A stretch of DNA of 64,000 nt from the NCBI GenBank assembly GCA_021234155.1, contig JAJEKV010000059.1:1754182-1818181 (forward strand), given 5' to 3'. Source of the DNA: Isoetes taiwanensis (taxonomy: Eukaryota > Streptophyta > Lycopodiopsida > Isoetales > Isoetaceae). The notes beneath the pieces were generated by a model. That model saw only the letters and a list, made by a program, of their open reading frames with translations, made no database searches and was not told the origin of the DNA. Positions 45,148-56,965 of the stretch are shown here, one piece after another (the first letter of the stretch is position 1; each line of letters starts with the position of its first letter). The position numbers and the translations under genes were made by a program.

Positions 45148-48100
45148 TAGGGAAAACCTATTCTGTTGAAGGTATACCTGGCAATTGGCTGGAAGCAGGC
45201 TTTTTGCTCCACAGGATCCGGGGACCTCCTTCCTCTCTCTTTCTTCTCTGTGAATTTTTGGCAGTAGCATAGTTTATAGGAGCTTGGGTGCGGGCTTGCC
45301 GATCGGACTAGCAACCGGATTCCCACAGGGCTCCAGCTTCAGCAAAGCTCTTGGCAGGCTCATCGGTACCCCCCTTTTCCTTAATATCCTTGGCCTCAAC
45401 ATTTATATGTAGGTTTTAATCTCAATCATTGATCTCTAGATGTGATGTCCAGTAGCGTTCTGTGGCCCAACTGGTTATGACCATAACAGGATGTTAGGTC
45501 CATAACATTTTCTCTGCTGCCACATTTGGGCCCTCCACCATAGCCAGGCACGAATCCGCCACCATATCCAGGCAAAAATGCCCTCTAGCCAGGCATTAAA
45601 TCCGTTGCCATAGTAGGCCTGTAACAGAGCTTTAAATCCACTTCTTTGCCTCGTACAGATCCTTTCCAATACTTTTTCTGTGTTAGATCTGGAATGCTGG
45701 GGCTTCTAACAACAACATTTTTCGAGAGTTGGTCTTCTTGGCAGATTGTGCTCATCGATCCAATCACCTAGTTTTGTAGCAGATGCACTGTCTCAAAAAA
45801 TTGCCATTTCAACTAGAGCGATTCTGCGTGCAAAATCGGTACTGGGTAGCAAAAAATCACCATCTGGACGATGCTTACATGTGCTTAAAATCGGTATGTT
45901 TTAAACACGACGTTCCGGGGGATTCACCCAGAAGACCCGTATAAACCTAGAGAGTGTATGGAAGGGGTTTTTTTCTCGATGTTTTCGTACGTATACTAGG
46001 GGTCTAAATCCTCCTCTTACTGACATTCTAGTGTATTTTCTCCATGGAAGGGGTGTTTTCCCAACACTTTTCCGTACGTATATAGGGGTGTTTCTTCTAA
46101 CCTTAAGCACGCAGGTGGCATATGCTCATATGATAAAGGTGAATCCCCCGGGCACGACGTGCGTGATTGACATGCTGACATGTAGGGTTCACGCCTGTCA
46201 AATGAAAGACTGAGATAGATAGATAGTAATTTAATGTCACACCACTAAGAATCATTAGCATGAATGGTGTCGAAAACATGAAACCTTTTAGCCTGCCATT
46301 TCTGTGGATGGCGGGCTTGCCCAGCTTGAATTCAAGCAAAATGGAGGGGTTCTTGGTCTCAAAAAAATTGCCCACACCGAAATTCAGGAATTTCCAAGCA
46401 CCAATCAAAACATATAAATCCGATAGAGATGAAACCAAGTTTCTCTTCCTGTTCAATGTATAGAGCAATTGATGCAACCCGAAAAAGAGCTTACAGGCAA
46501 AAATTGTTCGCATAGAAAGTATGAATATAGAAGAATTTTCCTTCTAAAGCTTCACCTTCAAAGAAAAAGAAATTGAGACTGAATGAGCGCAGAATCTGAG
46601 AAATTTCAGGAGAAACCTATGAAGATTCAACCAAATCAGTACAAATGTTGATGACAGTGACAAAGGCCGTATATTTGACAGTCTTCTTTGGAGGGCAAGA
46701 GACCTACCTATTGCTTCCATAAAGAAGCCTAAACAGTTTACTGTGGCCGAGCAAATGGTACTCAATTAGAAGAAAACAATACAAGAAAATCAGTATAAGA
46801 GGAATTATGACATGATTCGTGCAAGAAAATTTACATTCATAATGGCAGTAGCAGGTACAAAGGGTACCAAGCCTATGAACCTAACAAAAGTGGCTAGATT
46901 GCTCCCCATTCCCACAAAAACAATTTCAAATGCTTTTCAAAAAGGGTGCAAGCTAACAGAGGGGATGGACCTTGGACAATGTTTAGAAGGAGGAAGCGGA
47001 TGGATAGCATATTAGATTACAATAAAGAAGCTGTTATCAAGTTCTGGACATAGAATACAATAGTATCTCCATGCAAAAAAGACATGAGGAGATATATATC
47101 AGAGAGACAGGAATAAAGATAGAACATCCAATTCACCTTGTTGAAGTCACCCAAGTAAGTAATTATCCAATATTCTAGGTTCATCATTTTAGAGGCACTT
47201 ATTTGGTATTGACACAAATTCCCTATAGTTGCAATTCTACCTCAGGTTCAGACAGGCCATCCCAGCCGACTTCGTGTAGCTAAACTCTGCTTTGAGATGC
47301 TAGCAAGCCTGGACAGATTATTCCAGGGGCAGAAGAATAGGTATATAGATCTCTTCTTTTTTCTGGCGGCAAGTCTTGGTGCAGCAGGTATCCACTAACG
47401 TGGCTTCTTTCTTTGATACTTTTGTATTATGTCTACAATAGACACGCTAAAAGGGCAGATCTAGCATCTTAGTTGGAGGCTGGTCTATAAGGCGAAGAAT
47501 GAAAGAGGCTGCAAGATTCAGAAAACTGATCTGATATATGGTTTAGAAAGCCACAATCTGATTCTAGGTAGAAAATCTGTTCATGACCTTTCCCTTCCTC
47601 TTACTGTTCTGTACTAGCCTGAAGGTTTAGAGTTCGATTTACTAAAAAAGAAGAAGAGTAGATTGATCTGTTTCTGCCAGATTTGTTGGTGAGCTATAAA
47701 CTGGGTCACATTGCCGAGCTAGGGTTTCTTTTTGTTGCGGGATGACGCTTTTATATTTTGAGTCAAGCTTTGGGAGCAGCTTTGTGTCTACCCTTTTTAG
47801 GCAGACAGTCACATATCCCGACAATGCAACATCTTCTCTGGTTCATAATTTGTTGATTAATCTGTAGAATGGGCTGATTTTTGGAGCCATGGCAACTTCT
47901 TTAAGCAGTGTGCCAGACTGTTGATGATACTCCTTCCATCTTTTTCTCTTCATCTCTACTCTTGCAAGAGGTTTTTTTATTGTGCACTCAAGATTTATTT
48001 GCAGCTTGTGGAAAATTTGTTTTGTCTTCTGTAATATTCTGCTAGCTATGAAGATGTTGATTATGATCCTGTAGTGGTGGTTAGTTGGAAGAAGAGGTTG

Positions 48101-48266
48101 AGAAAAACTTATGAGTACCAAGCTTCAAGTATGATATCTAATCCATATGGAACCCTCTGTACTTCAAGGTTATTTGATCCTTATGGGATCTATGATCTAC
48201 TGTTAATCTTCCTATGAATAGAAATATTTTTCTTTCCTTCAAAAAAAAAAAAAAAAAAAAAAAAAA
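45148..48266 (+). mobile_element. Probable 3.1-kb poly(A) retro-insertion in transposase copy B
   Basis: A 27-bp A-run (48241-48267) is preceded by CTTTCCTTCA, like the 3' end motif of the local LINE family. An 11-bp direct repeat ATTGCATTGCA flanks the block (45137-45147 and 48267-48277), and removing it joins a transposase reading frame. The insert contains no RT frame. It may be a retroposed non-coding or processed transcript, or a decayed LINE, and it later received a MITE at 45907. The TSD is of low complexity, hence moderate confidence. Confidence 0.5.
45907..46160. mobile_element. MITE-like element with 23-bp TIRs (254 bp)
   Basis: Terminal inverted repeats at 45907-45928 and 46138-46160 share CCGGGGGATTCACC exactly and a diverged ACGACGT outer part. 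Inside, CATGGAAGGGG with T-runs and TCCGTACGTATA appear in related forms twice, so part of the interior is also duplicated. No coding frame. Target duplication not resolved. Confidence 0.6.
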
Positions 48267-48277
48267 ATTGCATTGCA

Positions 48278-50090
48278 GACTTTTGAGAGGTTGAAACCAG
48301 GTTTTATAAGGAGAATGCGTGAAAGGCATACATGCTGTTGTATCTACCACTTGAAGATTGAATACATCATGTAGGGGCTGAACAACATGAGGAAATCAGG
48401 GGGAGTTCATGACAATAGCACTTGTAATTGTGACATTTGTGGCCCTGGCCAAGAATGTGCAACCAAGGAGCAAATAATTAAGTGCACCAGTGACTTTTGG
48501 AGACAAGTGGATTGCAGCAAAGGTGAGGACGAGGAGTGGCTTGATCATAACTGTTTGATATTGGCATGTCAAATATGTGGTTTGGATAGACTTAAAAAAT
48601 ATCCGCAGGGAAATGGATGGCACGAGTTCACTGCTAGTTACTTGGAAGACATTTGAAAAGCAACCTGTGGACCAAGACAGAGATTTCAGAGATCCAAGAA
48701 AGGCTTTGAGGTACAAACATGTCTTAAGATTAGTACATAAAGAAAGAAGTCCCAGAGATTTTTAAGAGAATGTGAAGAAGGTGATATCATATTTTGTTCC
48801 ACACAATTACACAGCACATTGGCAGTCCAATAAGTTTAACAATGCGTGTCATCATTTCCAGAAGATACAATTGTATCCGTTATTGACTTTGCAGAAAATT
48901 ATAGCATCAAGATCCAGAATGAGCCCCAATCAATGCACTGGCACACACAGACCAAGTTTCTATACTTGTTCACATAATATATGGACATGACAAGAGTGCT
49001 GATATTCGTGTTCCTGTGCAGTCAGAGGAAGACTGTCCAAAGAGGAAAAAAATACCACTAGATTAAAACAGATCAGAATAGGTTCAACAATGGTAGGAAG
49101 ATTATAAAAGAGACTGATAAAGTGCATGACTCATTATTTGTGGAGCACTTTCTACAAAAGCATATATTGCATGGCTTAAAGAGCAGGGAATAGAGTACAA
49201 GAAGCATTGGGTATGGAGGGAATAGAGTACAAGAAGCATTGGGTATGGAGTGATGGGCAAGTATTACACAATGAATGACAAGGCTGTAATGTAGAACTAC
49301 TTTGCCACTGCCCATGGCAAAGGAGAACATGATGATGTAGGTGTTGTTATTAAAAGGCTGATAAGCAAAGAATAGCTCAAACCTAATGGTGCACAACTGA
49401 GGCATGCTAAAGATATTATATAATTTCTAAGTACATATTTCAGCAGTCTACCAGTTGATGAAACAGATGAGATCAGAAGATATGTTTGGGAAATTGAACC
49501 CGCTATTGTGGCAAACATGAAGGAATATGAAATTGAAACACTCAAGGTCACAAAAAAGATTCACTATATCAGACCTGTTTGCAAGAGTAAACCAAATAGA
49601 CTTGCTCCTAAATGCCTTTCATGTTTCTGTGTTGTCTTTTATGGATCAGAATTGGAGCTCCAGCATAAACACAGGTAGATTTGGAAAATGGAAGGTAGCT
49701 GACTTAAAACCAGGAGTTGAGAAGAGAAAGGAGCTCTTGAACAAGCCAATAGATGGACCAGTCATTTGGTTGAGGTAGGTGAGAATTTTGCAGTGAATGC
49801 TAGTTAGACAATTCTGAGGGTGTGGACTTTTACATCCTCAAGTGCATAGAAACCAAATACATGCTTGAACATTCATACAAAGATGGCTGGGGTTAAAAAT
49901 TTGGAGTTCACGAGGTAATCTTAAGTGGACACTATTATCAATTCTTGGGGAATTTCACGTACACATTGCTTCCTCAACAACCCGAAGCCTCTATGCACAG
50001 CCACATGGTAGGATATCCTAAAATTGATATGGAAAAACTGACATGTACACAATTTCACAGGAGACCCATGAAAAAATTATGGCTAGTCTC
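48278..50090 (+). pseudogene. Decayed DDE transposase, copy B (plus strand)
   Basis: Pieces in several frames follow the order of transposase copy A. They are FERLKPGFIRRMRERHTCCC; the cysteine cluster NSTCNCDICGPGQECATK (48387-48656); VSVIDFAENYSIKIQNEPQS, which carries the first Asp (about 48870); KKHWVWSDG, the second Asp (about 49235); ATAHGKGEHDDVGVVIKRL (49300-49365); and C-terminal VDFYILKCIETKYMLEH (about 49830). There are stops and frameshifts, one of them caused by a 32-bp tandem duplication at 49186-49249. A donor-acceptor arrangement cannot be separated from decay. Same family as 60808-62626, but clearly older. Confidence 0.8.
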
Positions 50091-50506
50091 TCAATAACCT
50101 TGTGATTCTTTGATACTTAACCAAATTTATTTAGTTCTTTACAATAGCGCTTGGTTTTTTCACCACCTTAGCAGGTAAGCATATTCTAAATGTTGAGGTG
50201 CACATTGTAAATGTTAATGATGATGCAAGGGTGGTGTGCATGGACACACACTTCAAAGGACTCAATGGAATATAATAACATTAATTAACTCGGGTCATAT
50301 TTCAATCATTATACCAACATTCTTGAAACATCCTAAATACCTACACAACAAGAATTATTACATGAATAGATAGATGACGATGAAAATATAGGATAGGTTG
50401 AATATAGAAACCTTTCTGTATCAATACCAAGATTCTTTGACATAACAGAACCATCTGGAAATCATAAAGTGAAAGCAAAAAAGAAAATCAATAATGTTCA
50501 ATGATT

Positions 50507-50978
50507 TAAGTGGCCTTGGTCAACTCATCCCAAACCGACTTCTCAAGGTTTGTACGAGCATCAATTACCCGATGAACATCAGGCTCACCTGAAAACTGAG
50601 GGCTTGTGCTTTTCCTTCAAATGGCACTTTCACGAGGATGGTATCATGATTGAGACTGCTAGCTGCATCTTTCTACTGCCTCCTTGTTCTCTTTCTTACA
50701 GTTTGAACAATTTCTTTGCATTCCTCCACCTTACTCCTCTTTGTTCTTCTGCCCTTTTCTTTCACCAAAAATTCACCCAAGTTGCCCTCATCTAAGGGAA
50801 TCACTCCCTGAGCTTTCTTAACTGTTTCAGTGGGTACACCGGGGTCTATTGGCTTTACCACAATTGGTGATGTGGTTACCTCAACAGGTTTTGTTGTTGG
50901 TGCTGGTGGTACATCAATTTCTTGGACAACTGCTTCCAATTTATCATTAATAATTGGTTGTTCCGATGTTACATTCAA
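50507..50978 (-). pseudogene. Unidentified gene convergent with transposase copy B
   Basis: The minus-strand frame 50978-50673 encodes a low-complexity, Pro/Val/Thr-rich segment that becomes basic at its end (KGRRTKRSKVEECKEIVQTV, RKRTRRQ). After a disturbed stretch, a probable acceptor at 50590 opens a last exon reading DVHRVIDARTNLEKSVWDEL before a stop at 50507. I do not recognise it. Its position mirrors the accessory gene of copy A, tail to tail with the transposase, though the two share no obvious sequence apart from charged, repetitive composition. The 5' part is cut near the Helitron terminus at 50999. Confidence 0.4.
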
Positions 50979-50998
50979 ATAGTAACATTAATTGACTA

Positions 50999-51027
50999 CT
51001 AGAAACTGCTGCCCGGCGATGCCGGGC
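50999..51027 (-). mobile_element. Helitron 3' terminus on the minus strand
   Basis: Read on the minus strand, the hairpin GCCCGGCATCGCCGGGC (51011-51027) is followed after eight bases by CTAG (50999-51002) and T. It is the same terminus type as at 11.1, 15.4 and 21.7 kb but in the opposite orientation, so this Helitron extends to the right. Its 5' end was not located. Confidence 0.7.
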
Positions 51028-51636
51028 ATAACAATGGTATTAAATCAAAGGAACTAAGCTTTTGAATATGGTAATGTCGTGTAGATGTAGAGAAAGATGT
51101 TTGAATAATTTTGAGTGTGTGTTTTGATGGTGCAAATATTTAATGGAGTCCTTGCTATAAAAGAAAAACAGGAAGTCCTTGCAATAAAAGGGAAAAAAGA
51201 GGAGGAGGCTATATAATACAATGTGAAGAGTAGCATTGAGTGCATCAAATGTGCTTTTGCAATGGTGTTCTATGTTACACACATCCACGCCATGTTTTCT
51301 CTTGTGCATTATCTTAAAGATACAAAATTTCTCTTGTATTTTGCAGGCAAATATAGCCAATGAATGTCTCAGTAGATTTTAAAATGGGAAGCATCAAGTT
51401 GGCATAAAGTGTTTTTTAACCACACAATCACATAGTGCATGGATAGTGCATACGTAATTGTTCATCAGATTGGCACATGAGTCTATTCTCAACTGAAGTC
51501 CTTTTCAAAAAAATAGCATAAAGTTTTACATGTTTCTCAATATGGTCACTTGCTAAGAGACATTTAACACAGTAGATATTGTTAACACAGCCAAGGTATT
51601 GTTACAATAGATATTAAATACATGAAGAGAGAAATA

Positions 51637-53020
51637 TTTTTTTTTTTTTTTTTGAAGGACGAAAGCCAAGTACTTTATTAATCAACAATAAGAGTACAAG
51701 ATTTACATGTGTTGTCTATCTGTGTAAGCACAAAAAAGATGCCACAGGAACAAGAGCCCGAAGCACAATGTACTTACTCCAGAAGAGGAGACTAATGATA
51801 GGAATCAATCTGAAGATACTGAACCCAAATCCGCTCTGCCATTTCTGAGTCAATGGAAGAACACTCATAGGCTGTCAGTATCTTTTTTTGGGCCACCGCA
51901 ATAACACTATGTGAAGATACAAAAATACCCTGAAAAATGTGATGTCTGCGACGCTCCCATATAGACCACAAGATCCAACCAGAACCAAGATGGAATGCCC
52001 TCTGTTGAGCTGGGGGCCAAGCACTGGGATAGGATGCCAAAAGGATGCATCGGCAGTCCAATGTACTGCTGAACAGACTTTGTAGCCAGGACCACGCCGG
52101 CTGAACCTCTGGACAGAAGAAAAGACAGTGCTCAAGAGTCTCAACATCCGCAAGGCAAAGCGGGCATATCGCAGATGTTTGCGGATCATAACGATGTCTG
52201 AAAGCATTAACACGCAAACACCTGTGGAGAATCTGCCACCAGAGAACTGAGACCTTAGGGTGGAGTAATTTATCCCAGGGCCAACGCCAGGTGCGGCGCA
52301 AAGTGAGCAGAGTGAGCTGTGGAATCTGTAGATGCCACCCATCCGGCAATGGGAGGGGTTGCGGTGCTAGGAGAAGGCGATACACTGATCTGACAAAGTG
52401 CTTGCCTCTGTGAATATTTTCATGACAGTCCCACGGTGTCCTCTCGGCAACACCAACCTGAACCCTCAGGGGCAAATTCTCTGCAACCTTCTCCCATACA
52501 GACACATCCCATCGGGAAAGCAGGAACTTTGCCTGGAACTCAGGCCAAGACAATAGACGGCCAGCTTCATACCAAGCTTGAATAGAGACCACACCTGCAA
52601 GAATCCACCGTCGCTGTGTAAGGGGATGAACTGATGCAGCCACTGGAGGTGCCGAGGGGTTGGGAGGCAGAGGTGCCCACCACCATGGAGTCTCCAACAG
52701 AACGTGGATGGAAGGACACGGCCAAAAGAGGTGTTTGACTGCATCCCATGATGTCAGCAATCCACGCAGAAATGGAGAAGCATTTGGAAAAGGCTGCAAT
52801 GGCTGAAATAATGCCCAAGGGAGGACCGGCTTGACTGCCTTCTTACCTAAAGGGATACAGTGACCAAGAGACTGTCTAAGAAGGCGCAGACACCATTCAA
52901 GATTCTCCAAATGAACTTTGAGATAAGAACTTTGCTTTGCAATAAGAAGTCCATCATACCCAAACCACCCGCCCATTTTGGAAGAATGCACTTCGACCAA
53001 GCCACCTTCACCTAACGTGG
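51637..53020 (-). mobile_element. LINE, 3' half with RVT zinc-binding domain
   Basis: The T-run 51636-51653 and adjacent GAAGGACGA are the 3' end on the minus strand, with a polyadenylation-like AATAAA in the minus-strand tail. The minus-strand frame (51792 to about 53000) begins in the region after RT (KMGGWFGYDGLLIAKQSSYL, LHPLTQ-type HPLTQRRW) and holds the zf-RVT domain WWQILHRCLRVNAFRHRY and CPLCLADVETLEHCLFFCPE. The RT catalytic core is absent. The frame is open for 400 codons, so this copy is relatively young. The right border is approximate and no clean TSD was found. Confidence 0.85.
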
Positions 53021-53168
53021 ACATTGCATTAACATGAATTTTATTAGTCATATATGTAGTCCTAATTAACAACAAAATATGGACTAAGTAGCTATGCCAG
53101 ATCACTGAAATATTTTCTAAGCAACTAAAGACCTGTGAAATATACTGATCCACTTTGAGCTTTGGCTG

Positions 53169-54316
53169 CAAGAAGCTCCAACTCTGCAACTTACATTGTC
53201 CCTTCATAAAATTTTGGTTGTAAGAAGTTGCAACTCTGCAACTTATATTGCCCTTTTGTAGTCAATCTGTATGATCTTAAAGCTACATAGAAACATTCTT
53301 CAGATCTTTATTTCAAATGTGAATGGAAAAAATGTTGCAATGTGGAGCATGGACCGAATGGTTTAAGTATTTCTACAATAAAGTTTTTAAGATATAGCGG
53401 GGTCGTCTAAGATAATGGCCCAAATCTTATTATAAAGCCCCCAATCATAGCCTAGCTTCAAAAGCTTCATGACTATCTAAGTAGCATGGATGGATTACAA
53501 CATTTAACTTATCATACCATAATCAATGTGGGTCTGGGTAACAAAACTCTCTCCCACATGCAACAGTTAAGCCCATTCTCCAAAGAAGACTGATACACTT
53601 GCAGAACAATGGAGTAGAGGAGGCCAATTAAACTTATGAGTGAAACCTCTATCCCTCTATCAAGCACTGTGAAAGTCCTATTATTTTTAAAAGTTCTCAT
53701 TCAATATCACATATCAATGAATGGTTCATGACTAATTAAGTAGCATGGATGGATTAAAGCATTTAACTTATCATACCATAATCATTGTGAGCTTGGCTAA
53801 CAAAACTGTCTCCCACATGCAAAGGTCAAGGTCGTTCTCCAAATAATATTATCATACGCCTGCAGAACAAAGGAGTGACGACGTGAAGTTTAAACCTATC
53901 TGTGAAGCCTTTATCTTGCATGTCATTTTCAATGAACAGGGGCATTCTTACGTGACTAAAAGTATAGCTAAGCTAGTCTAATATGTCTGGATCTGCAGAA
54001 TTTACCTCAAAAATTTCATCAAACATGTCCTGCAAATGATGAAAGTAATCAAGAACTCAGATTAATTATCCTGCATAATTTACACGTACGCATACTGCCT
54101 AATTATATCTATAAAACCTTCACTTGCAGATCCTGACCATTTGTGTAAGATGAGCAAACATGACACCTCCAAAAACTTGGTCTCCAAATTGACATTTATC
54201 AGAATTATGGACATCAAATTGTTTAGATAGGCACTATCCACCTGCAGCCACGAACATCTTTCCTGCATTTGACAACAAAAAGGTAGCTAGAAATTTAATT
54301 TTCAAACGGCCTAAAG
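53169..54316. other. Non-coding interval with two direct duplications
   Basis: A ~50-bp motif (AACTCTGCAACTTA) is duplicated at 53169-53206 and 53219-53256. A ~260-bp direct duplication (53467-53726 and 53727-53950) shares AAGTAGCATGGATGGATTA and TTTAACTTATCATACCATAA. No gene recognised. Confidence 0.55.
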
Positions 54317-54344
54317 GTGAAAATAAAATTAAAGGAGCACGTAT

Positions 54345-54640
54345 TTAAAATCTTAGAAACATCTCTGTGGCAACTGCACTCATTGACAGCAATAATCTTA
54401 GGCTATGGCAATGTCAAAGATGCACCAATGGCTGTTGATATTTTTGAGAGAGTGAAAGAAGGAGGCAGAGAATCAGACAGGATCACACTTCTCAGGGGAC
54501 TCAATTTGTGTGCTTGAACAGCAGCAGTGCAGCAAAGGAGATTATTGCACAACTACATGAGAAATTCAGATTACATGCAGAATTTGTCTTTACATAATCA
54601 TCTAATTAACATCTATGCCAGTTGTGAAAGTATAGGGGTA
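54345..54640 (+). pseudogene. PPR-protein fragment
   Basis: The plus-strand reading HSLTAIILGYGNVKDAPMAV, DRITLLRGLNLCA, then after an in-frame TGA AAVQQRRLLHNYMRNS and LHNHLINIYASCESIG, follows the plant PPR (PLS-type) pattern of about two repeats. The stop and the absence of further repeats on either side show it is a fragment. It lies just outside the accessory gene described next and probably has nothing to do with it. Confidence 0.7.
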
Positions 54641-54905
54641 AAAGCACGCTAGGGTGATAAAAAAAGGGTCATTCCAATACATTACATATTAGGGGATGTA
54701 GTTAATTATAGCAAATTTTTAAACGCCATCATTAAACAAAAATGGCATTATTCGAGTGTACCAAGAATTCCCCCCAATTTTGTTCCCCCTGTTTGTTGGC
54801 TAACCGAGCGGAGCTCGGAGCTCGAATTGTTTTTGATTCTAAGAATTGGCACTGCTAGAACGTTTAAACCGGTTCAGATCCTCGCATTTCCGTGTGATCT
54901 GCCCT

Positions 54906-55125
54906 GTAAGTTTAGATTTTGTGGTTTTGGATTTTTGTGGTTTCGGTCCATCAATGAATTGAAGAAATAGTAGAAGTAAAAGATTAAAATGTAGCATTCT
55001 AAACACTAAATCGATGTAGAAAGAACATGCTTATTACCAATGCCTACGGTTTAAGGTCTGATCTTCAAATGTTTTGGGCGAATTTTTCTTCTGACTCCTT
55101 GTTTGTTGCTTTGTTCAATTTGCAG
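54906..55125 (+). other. 5'-UTR intron of the RING-Ulp1-HAD gene
   Basis: Donor CCCT/GTAAGT at 54906 and acceptor TTTGCAG at 55125 lie upstream of the first ATG (55137). A leader intron is common in plant genes and supports a transcribed origin for this locus. The upstream exon starts at an unknown point after about 54780. Confidence 0.5.
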
Positions 55126-55136
55126 GCCCTGTGAAC

Positions 55137-56358
55137 ATGGCAAAGACCCCAAAGAAGACACCAACCAAGGGTTCGAGGAAGTCTCCAAGGGTTGGAAAGC
55201 CTCTAGCAAATAAAAAAGCTTCAAGTTCAAATGCTAAAAGGGAAATTTTACTTCCCGATGACACCAGGTTTTCTGTAAGGCAGCTCAGACAACTCAATTT
55301 TTGTGATGTTTATGAGAAGTATGATGCTATGGTGAGAGAGATATGGGGAGATGAAGCACCAAGCAGGTATGGCTATAAAGATGACAGAATCGATGTGAGG
55401 TGGACAGAAGAGTTTTACAAATGGTATGAATTTTCTTTCGGCAGAAAAGATGTTATGAATCACTATGTCCCTCTGTACTTTGCAAGGGCATTTGCATTGC
55501 ATTTGAAAGGTGCAGAAGTGGACTGGGAAGATGTTAAAGCATGGGCCAGATCAAAACAAAAGGATTCTGATCTATCTAGTGAGGTGGTGACAGTGAAATC
55601 TAGCAATGCAAATGCAAAAGGGCCAAAAACTTCAGTTAAGAGTTACACAAAGGAGCAATTAGAGATTATCAGTAACTTCTTAGACAGCAGATCTATTGTG
55701 AAGACATCTTTAAGCAAGAAATTAGCAGAGTTACAGGAAAGAAGGCAAGAGATCCTTGATTCATTGAAGCACAAGGAAGGGGAGAGAGCAGTCTATGTTA
55801 GGCTGGTCCAGGAAGCAGAGAGGAATGTTGAAGCAAAAATGGCAGCATTGGAAGATCAACAATCAAAACTTGATCAAACATCAGAAAGTGCCATGAGATT
55901 TCAGCACTTAAAATGGAAAATTGAAGATGCTATCGAGCAAAAAGAATCAAGAATGCTGGACCAGAGGGAGCTGCAAAAATATATTGACATGAATGTTACA
56001 GAGTTAAAAGATGTAGATGCAAGGATTCAATCATTGGTTGCTGATGTGAGCTCAGCTGAGGCAGGAGACAAGAAACTAATGGAATTGAGGGAATTTTTAG
56101 AGCATTCCTCAATTCTTACTTTGCAGCCTCCTCCTCTTCAATCTACAATTGCAGATGAGATTATTGTTCAGCCTTTTTCTTCATGTACATATTGTGAACA
56201 ATGATTCGGTATGAATCCAGTGGTTCTGGCACCTTGCAGACATCCTTATTGTCTCTTGTGTATATCCTACCTTGCGAGCACAAAGGTTTCATGTGTTGAT
56301 CCTGATTGTTCATGGAATAGCAATTTTCCTGTAGCACTTGGACTACTTACAGCAAAAG
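55137..56358 (+). CDS. Accessory gene, exon 2: basic tail, unknown domain, coiled coil, RING finger
   Basis: ATG 55137 opens a Lys/Arg/Ser-rich tail (residues 1-35, KTPKKTPTKGSRKSPR), likely nuclear or DNA-binding. Residues about 40-145 form a compact domain I do not recognise (RQLRQLNFCDVYEKYDAMVR, WTEEFYKWYEFSFGRKDV). Residues about 180-330 are a long charged heptad-rich coiled coil (KLAELQERRQEILDSLKHKE). Residues about 350-400 are a C3HC4 RING: CTYC, then APCRHPYCLLC, then SCVDPDC. RING domains usually bind E2 enzymes and act as ubiquitin or SUMO ligases. TGA at codon 356 (56202-56204) falls inside the RING between its first and second cysteine pairs. The frame continues without change, so this is a point nonsense mutation (for example CGA to TGA). 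Confidence 0.7.
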
Positions 56359-56965
56359 GTTAGTACTGTACATTTGAATTAGAATTTCTTTTCCATTTCA
56401 AGTAGTTAAAAATATTTTTCTTCCATGCGGTTAGGCTTACATGTAGATAGTTAGATACAGTCTTTGTAGGTTCACTCATATGTAATCTGTCAAGTGGACT
56501 ACTTATTCTTAATGATAGAATAGCTGACAGCCTGTTATGTAGATAGCTGATAGCTGATAGCTGATAGCCTGTTATGTAGACAGCTGATAGCTGATAGCCT
56601 GTTATGTAGATAGCTAGAGTAATGTAGATAGCTGATAACCTGTTAATATAGAATGTAGCAATTGATAGATACATTGCTATTTAGCTGTCACCTTACATTT
56701 TGATTCATGTTAAATACTTTATGGCTTATTAGTGGGTTAAGTACAGTATCATTTACATTTACATTGACTGTCTTTTAGAACAGTGAGTTTCAAAATACAT
56801 TTAGTATGTTGAAAGGTTTAGATTAGATGCATGGGTACATTGTTCATTGTCAGTACATTGTGAGTACATTCCGAGTACATTGTTCATTGTCTGTACATTG
56901 TAGAATACATTCTGAGTACATTTCTTAATTGATGGTATGATTTACATAATGTTTGACTATTGCAG

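Noticed and set aside
45148-48240. Host gene or LINE ORF in this interval
   Set aside because: No frame longer than about 136 codons, no RT or endonuclease motif, and no recognised domain on either strand.
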